From positions 12,853,915 through 12,917,914 of the forward strand of contig CAIIXF020000001.1 of assembly GCA_903813345.2 (NCBI GenBank): 64,000 nucleotides of DNA, read 5' to 3'. Positions 62,501 through 64,000 of this stretch are shown here, piece by piece. Each line of letters begins with the position of its first letter. Within the stretch, counting starts at the first letter, position 1. The translations under genes and the position numbers were made by a program. The stretch is from Owenia fusiformis (lineage: Eukaryota > Annelida > Polychaeta > Sabellida > Oweniidae). Below the pieces are notes generated by a model. It ran no database searches, was not told where the DNA came from, and was given only the letters and a program-made list of their open reading frames with translations.

Positions 62501-62616
62501 GCAATCACGCTTTGACCTGCTCAGGTCAAAGGTCACATGAAGAAAGGTCACCAGGGTCAAGGTCAAGTCATGGAAAAAGCCATCTAGCTTACCACCCGCC
62601 TGATACCAGTACATAA
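26542..62616 (+). CDS. NuRD-motif multi-zinc-finger transcription regulator (7 coding exons, 1244 aa)
   Basis: Predicted nuclear DNA-binding repressor. Exons total 3735 bases and close in frame. Residues 1-13 are MSRRKQLKPHHYL, matching the RBBP4/NuRD-binding start of SALL, FOG and BCL11 proteins. Fingers: 1 (128-148), 2 (156-178, odd spacing), 3 (352-372), 4 (380-401), 5 (590-610), 6 (621-641), 7 (687-707), 8 (715-736), 9 (1107-1127), 10 (1135-1155), 11 (1163-1185) and 12 (1193-1213, Cys-Cys-His-Cys). A basic KKRGRKG (114-120) precedes finger 1 and VKRKMLMPTK lies near 862-871; both could be nuclear signals. Four SUMO-type sites (VKQE 450, IKPE 521, LKPE 666, IKTE 938) suggest repressor control. 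Between fingers 8 and 9 lie acidic, Ser/Pro-rich and Phe/Pro-rich stretches. I cannot assign a vertebrate orthologue; the finger order is not that of SALL. Confidence 0.9.
31785..32020 (+). repeat. ~130-bp direct duplication
   Basis: Two units offset by 130 bases share ATGATTTATTTTCCTATTGG, ACTACATGGCAAAA and CTTATCACAT; the ACTGTAAAxCATG start of the unit also repeats. Confidence 0.8.
33139..33170 (+). other. G-rich tract with quadruplex potential
   Basis: G-runs at 33139-33141, 33145-33152 and 33156-33160 supply four tracts of at least three Gs on the plus strand, which is the intron's RNA-sense strand. Confidence 0.6.
34146..34171. other. Perfect 10-bp stem with two E-boxes
   Basis: CATCACCTGT (34146-34155), a six-base loop, then ACAGGTGATG (34162-34171). 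Each arm contains CACCTG/CAGGTG. Confidence 0.7.
37542..38996 (-). mobile_element. 1.45-kb hairpin-ended element with GGGC microsatellite and 604-bp tandem core
   Basis: The ends are a perfect 14-bp inverted repeat (TATCGCACTTTGAA at 37542-37555; complement at 38983-38996). The left end also forms its own hairpin, GCACTTT-GAA-AAAGTGC (37546-37562), followed by TATATTGTTGT. Next come a (GGGC)n run (37590-37635) and a 604-bp unit repeated twice plus a partial third (the block at 37791 recurs at 38395). Cores contain GGCCATTTTGAATTTTTCAA and TGACCTTGAAAAGGTCA. Orientation is set by placing the hairpin at the 3' end. No transposase is present. Confidence 0.8.
38997..39677 (+). other. Intron 1 between elements, nothing recognised
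   Basis: AT-rich. One isolated GCACTTTGAAC (about 39427) echoes the end of the preceding element but has no partner. Confidence 0.6.
39678..39826 (-). repeat. Family A hairpin-ended repeat, copy 5
   Basis: Read on the minus strand: AAGGTGTTAACATGCAAAAT, GCCACCACCTGCCATTTG, TTACAGAC, then a decayed hairpin end. On the plus strand the hairpin end comes first (CGCCACTATAAGCAGTGTCG). Confidence 0.75.
40089..40260. mobile_element. Pogo-like small inverted-repeat element
   Basis: Left end ACAGTAAAACCTGCCTTAAT then GAACACCT; the right end GTTCAATATACACAGGTTTT ... ATTCAG is its degenerate reverse complement. Confidence 0.55.
40265..43595 (+). other. Intron 1 sequence with faint repeat remnants
   Basis: A core-like remnant lies near 42720-42840 (CCACTCATTTCAAAATAGCC, TTCAAAATGGCCGC). 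Frames at 40319-40618 and 40948-41283 are long for AT-rich DNA but carry no domain and no codon-like pattern I can support. Confidence 0.55.
43596..45190 (-). mobile_element. Family B-like element, interrupted by a nested insertion
   Basis: Starts with a decayed copy of the family B end in reverse (ATTATCCCATTAGAGGAAGT then TCGGGGG), then a CCATC/TTCATC run, then cores with TTCAAAATGGCAAG, ACAATTTGGCTAGTGAGCGG and CCATTTTGAAAAATGG. It is split at 43711-44551 by another element. A related, uninterrupted arrangement is at 48700-49370. Confidence 0.65.
43715..44547. mobile_element. 833-bp TTAA-flanked element nested in the family B-like element
   Basis: Flanked by TTAA on both sides (43711-43714, 44548-44551). 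The ends are AGGCCCCATGTAAAGTTT and, read inward from the right, AGTCCCCGTCTAAAGTTT: 15 of 18 match. The outer flanks (AATTACT / AATACCG) are contiguous in the related copy at about 48752 (AATAACTCAAATACCG). TTAA duplication is typical of piggyBac-type elements. No coding capacity is seen. Confidence 0.78.
45191..47081 (+). other. Intron 1 sequence, nothing recognised
   Basis: Paragraph-like similarity among 45430-46000 segments (GTCAGATTGACTT.. AAACTCATACAG) hints at old diverged tandem units, but they are too decayed to delimit. Confidence 0.5.
47082..47200 (-). repeat. Family A hairpin-ended repeat, copy 6
   Basis: ATGTCACCACCAAGAAGCGG then TGATATATTGTCATTG, with TTTGTTACAAATGGTTACA at the other end; decayed. 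Confidence 0.6.
48535..49370 (-). mobile_element. Family A end joined to family B-like cores
   Basis: 48535-48668 is family A copy 7, with a perfect stem (48537-48544 with 48556-48563), CATATTGTTATAGTTTCCAA and ATGGCAGGTGGTGAC. A CATCTGTTCATCCATCTTGG run and two to three cores follow directly (ATTTCAAAATAGCCACCATT; GACAATTTGGCTAGTGAGCG), as in 43660-45190. This shows the small family A repeat can be the end module of a larger element. Confidence 0.7.
49371..50703 (+). other. Last part of intron 1
   Basis: Contains a possible pogo-like start (CAGTAAAACCTATTCACT near 49792) with no clear partner. The region ends in the exon 2 acceptor at 50703. Confidence 0.6.
50704..51134 (+). CDS. Zinc-finger gene coding exon 2 (residues 14-157)
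   Basis: Starts after TTTACAG. It begins with a Thr/Gln-rich stretch (ACA/CAA codons near 50760-50810) and an Asn-rich stretch, then basic KKRGRKG, then finger 1 (CSYCGKVAKTPAALQRHLRKH) with linker TGERPFVCQ. The donor GTAATT cuts finger 2 right after its first Cys-Gln. Confidence 0.93.
51135..52151 (+). other. Zinc-finger gene intron 2
   Basis: Holds 51409-51482, a short repeat whose reverse complement recurs at 59800-59872 in intron 5. The frame at 51690-51881 is unsupported. Confidence 0.75.
52152..52823 (+). CDS. Zinc-finger gene coding exon 3 (residues 158-381)
   Basis: Begins RCVPPKCFKAKRSLQYHQLG, completing finger 2, then an acidic Ser/Glu-rich region, then finger 3 (CQFCGKHGSKPSDMKRHLMVH) and linker TNERPFKCQ. 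The intron again cuts just after Cys-Gln. The acceptor TTTCTTGCAG is strong. Confidence 0.94.
52824..54256 (+). other. Zinc-finger gene intron 3 with ATT-rich microsatellite
   Basis: 54033-54192 is an irregular TATTATATT/TACATTATAT run just before the exon 4 acceptor. The open frames through it are low-complexity. Confidence 0.85.
54257..56349 (+). CDS. Zinc-finger gene coding exon 4 (residues 382-1079)
   Basis: Large 2093-base exon. It completes finger 4 (VCSKGFKAKGSCNYHEKVAH) and carries fingers 5-8, four SUMO-type lysines, the nuclear-type signal and the long disordered region ending in Ser/Pro-rich sequence. The acceptor follows a T-run. The donor CG|GTAAGA creates an in-frame TAA if the intron is kept. 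Confidence 0.96.
56350..57415 (+). other. Zinc-finger gene intron 4, left part, with a family F repeat
   Basis: 57062-57365 resembles 63707-64000 (see that entry). The 150-codon frame at 56654-57106 has no domain and no splice link to the gene. Confidence 0.65.
57416..58649. mobile_element. 1.23-kb DNA-transposon-like element with perfect 15-bp inverted ends
   Basis: Ends GTGGAATTACACCTA (57416-57430) and TAGGTGTAATTCCAC (58635-58649). Subterminal regions carry many AAAGCGCTTTT- or AAGGCGCTTT-type blocks (57446, 57514, 57611, 58499, 58547) and repeated GGTGTAAT. The middle has a perfect 24-bp palindrome (57972-57995, centred on GCCCATGGGC). It is more CpG-rich than its surroundings. No transposase frame is seen. 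Confidence 0.85.
58692..58863. mobile_element. Pogo-like small inverted-repeat element just before exon 5
   Basis: Left GGTAAAACCTATCTAACC ... ACACTTGG; right GAGGTGTTCAGATATAAAAG then TATTACTGTA, whose reverse complement matches the left end in outline. It ends 38 bases before exon 5. Confidence 0.5.
58902..59050 (+). CDS. Zinc-finger gene coding exon 5 (residues 1079-1129)
   Basis: After ACCTTCAG it encodes LQVVRSPINREKVCKP and finger 9 (CVFCGKEFSTFSDINRHMDF then H). Donor G|GTAACT, phase 1. Confidence 0.93.
59051..60130 (+). other. Zinc-finger gene intron 5
   Basis: Mostly occupied by a long inverted repeat (59265-59723) and the short repeat shared with intron 2 (59800-59872). Confidence 0.8.
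59265..59723. repeat. Long inverted repeat, arms about 150 bp
   Basis: Left arm 59265-59417 and right arm 59574-59723 are reverse complements at roughly 90% by eye, with a 156-base spacer. Shared blocks include CGCCAACAATTTTGATTT, AGATTGAAATGTGATCTTTT, AATTATGGTAATATTTTTAT and CAAAAAACAAATATTAGCAA. It would fold into a strong hairpin in the pre-mRNA. Confidence 0.9.
60131..60214 (+). CDS. Zinc-finger gene coding exon 6 (residues 1129-1157)
   Basis: An 84-base exon encoding DIRPYKCQWCDYNARTNSQL and KVHMMRHQ, finger 10. Acceptor TTCTTCAG, donor GTATAT; both ends keep phase. Confidence 0.93.
60463..60600 (-). repeat. Family A hairpin-ended repeat, copy 8
   Basis: ATGTCACCACCCAGAGGACA (hairpin decayed), CAGTCTCCAACTTTTTGTGG, TTGGTGTTTGGTGATCC, GTAACAAATGGCAGGTGGTG, ACATGTTAATGCTCTG. 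Confidence 0.8.
61038..61760 (+). repeat. 25-bp minisatellite, about 29 copies
   Basis: The unit is approximately ACCACAAAGTGACATACCAG then AGTTG. Copies are most regular at 61060-61340 and drift to the right (AAAATGAAGTGACATACC). Because 25 is not a multiple of three, all minus-strand frames stay open; these frames are not genes. Confidence 0.93.
62351..62616 (+). CDS. Zinc-finger gene coding exon 7 and stop (residues 1157-1244)
   Basis: Encodes finger 11 (CTLCNYKGVTQSDLNRHMKS ... H) and finger 12 (CILCGEGFVTPVNLRNHALT then C), then a Ser/Arg/His-rich tail ending DTST and TAA (62614-62616). Acceptor GGTTACAG. The tail DNA contains repeated AGGTCA. Confidence 0.95.
62523..62569 (+). promoter_or_regulatory. 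Cluster of AGGTCA half-sites inside the last coding exon
   Basis: AGGTCA-A-AGGTCA (62523-62535) is a perfect direct repeat with one-base spacing, followed by further AGGTCA-type cores around 62545-62565. Nuclear receptors bind such repeats; use here is unproven. Confidence 0.4.
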
Positions 62617-63706
62617 TTTTATTGAAATAATAGTTCATGAAATATATTAGAAACGTATATGCTAAAACTATTCCGTAAACTATAGGGTGGTCCAGAAGTA
62701 AATCTTTATTTCTGTGGAACACCCTGTATATAATTAGTCATTGAATGATTCCAAAGAAGTGTTTCAAATTTTTGATGATTTTAATACACATTTCTACAAA
62801 TTGTATAAATTATAAGTTTGTTTGAAGCTCATCTTCAAGCATAATGATATGCAGGATTAAGGGGTTTAGTAACTATAGTAACACACTACTTGTTTACACC
62901 TCTCAATTTACAAAGCAAATGAAATTTGTGTATAGAATGATTTATGTCCATCATAAAAACTATTTTAGAGATCTATAAATATATTATTAAATATATATAT
63001 ACATTATATAGTACTGTAGTTGCTACATGATTAATCTAAATAAAATTATTTATTGTAGAAACAATGTATGATATAAATACAGTATGTACATTCATATGAT
63101 GTTTGCATTTTATTTGTATTCCGTACATGTTCTTTATAAAACAGTGAAATACAAATTTCTAAGTTAAGTAGCCAACAAGGAGTTGACTTTTTGTATTTTA
63201 ATGATTTATATTTTAGCATTGTGTACTATGTAGTCATATATTATCCTCATTGTCAAAACTTAATGTGTTATATGTGGAGGTACCTAGTACCCTATGTAGG
63301 TCGTTAGTAAGTAGTGCAATTCAATGTGCCAAAGTTGTATTTAGGGTAATTGTATACAATGATGTGCTTGTAAGGGAACTGGTTCAAGTATGAATGATTA
63401 ATATTTTTCATGGAAGTAATTTCATTTCTTTTATTTTTTATTAATCTACATAAATCATTTGCAACAATAGCCATTTATTTTGTACTTGAGCCCACTGAAT
63501 TATTTTTTTGAAAAGTAAACATTGATATTTTGAGCCAGACCCTTGTATGTTTATTAGACAATCTGTGTTAAAACTTCAAAGTTTAGTCACAATATATATA
63601 GCTGTTATAAATTTAATTTTTATTATATGGTCTTTGTGGAGATCTGTAGAAAGGGTGGAGATGAGTTTAAAAGTTTCAATGAAATTGTAAAACAATTTTG
63701 AAATAC
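62617..63706 (+). other. 3' untranslated region and flank of the zinc-finger gene
   Basis: No further gene. AATAAA at 63039-63044 is a reasonable poly(A) signal about 425 bases after the stop, but the true end is unknown. Confidence 0.5.
62681..62730. mobile_element. 50-bp mariner-like inverted-repeat remnant in the 3' untranslated region
   Basis: Left TATAGGGTGGTCCAGAAGTA; right TCTGTGGAACACCCTGTATA. These are the familiar mariner-type ends (AGGGTG.TCCA / GGAACACCCT) with almost nothing between them. Confidence 0.65.
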
Positions 63707-64000
63707 TTTTTGCTTTCATCATTCGATGTCATGTCTTTTACCTAAGGGATGTCATGTCTATTACCTAAGGAAGTTCTAACTTTATTTCTGGACAATCCTT
63801 CGTTTTTTAAGGTTTTCTTGCCTAAACTACAAAAATTGATACCTTTTTCGATTGCAATGAATTTGGAGATTTCTGCATCGTATATCTTCAATGTGATTAC
63901 TTTTTCAGAAAATTAAGATTAATTAAAGGAAAACATTGACAATTTTAATAGATTTCTTCCAACATTTTACACTATCTTTTTTAATTCCTTTGATTAACTG
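63707..64000 (+). repeat. Family F dispersed repeat, second copy (runs to the window end)
   Basis: Shares ordered blocks with 57062-57365: TTTTTGCTTTCATCATT, TTTATTTC(T/A)GGA, CAATGAATTTGGAGATTTCT against CTAATGAATTTGTACATTTC, then CAACATTTT. Diverged, perhaps 65-70% identical. Confidence 0.55.

Noticed and set aside
1-64000. tRNA, rRNA or other structural RNA genes
   Set aside because: Looked for by eye on both strands (A/B-box patterns, cloverleaf stems); nothing convincing. Isolated GGTTCAA matches fall in coding or repeat sequence.

Overview
This is a window of animal nuclear DNA, not bacterial: AT-rich, with long introns, GT-AG splice sites and many short non-autonomous transposable elements. 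The repeat types suggest a marine lophotrochozoan, most likely a bivalve mollusc: (GACG)n/(GACA)n microsatellites beside tandem cores containing 'GCCATTTTGAA', hairpin-ended elements, and pogo- and mariner-type inverted repeats. The organism is inferred from repeat style only.

Two complete protein-coding genes can be assembled exon by exon, and both close perfectly in frame. On the minus strand, 15 coding exons between 26300 and 11055 encode a 533-residue cytosolic aspartyl-tRNA synthetase (DARS1) with a lysine-rich N-terminal extension. On the plus strand, seven coding exons between 26542 and 62616 encode a 1244-residue protein with 12 zinc fingers. Its 40-base first coding exon encodes MSRRKQLKPHHYL, the N-terminal NuRD/RBBP4-recruitment motif known from SALL, FOG and BCL11 proteins. 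The two start codons lie back to back with 241 bp between them, so the genes probably share a bidirectional promoter; it contains an ETS-type CCGGAAGT.

Layout: 1-3768, a nearly identical 1965-bp tandem duplication of a repeat element; 3769-11054, repeat-rich sequence downstream of DARS1; 11055-26300, DARS1; 26301-26541, shared promoter; 26542-62616, the zinc-finger gene, whose first intron is 24 kb and holds most of the transposable elements; 62617-64000, its 3' flank.

The most interesting non-coding signal is a set of elements that end in a hairpin. The hairpin sequence differs between families but stays base-paired, and its flanks are similar (AACAATAT before, ATAA after). At least one family also has an inverted repeat at the other end that matches the hairpin arm. 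This resembles Helitron/Helentron-like non-autonomous elements. Every copy inside a gene lies antisense to its host gene. A TTAA-flanked element nested inside one of them, with a related uninterrupted site elsewhere in the window, gives a relative insertion order.
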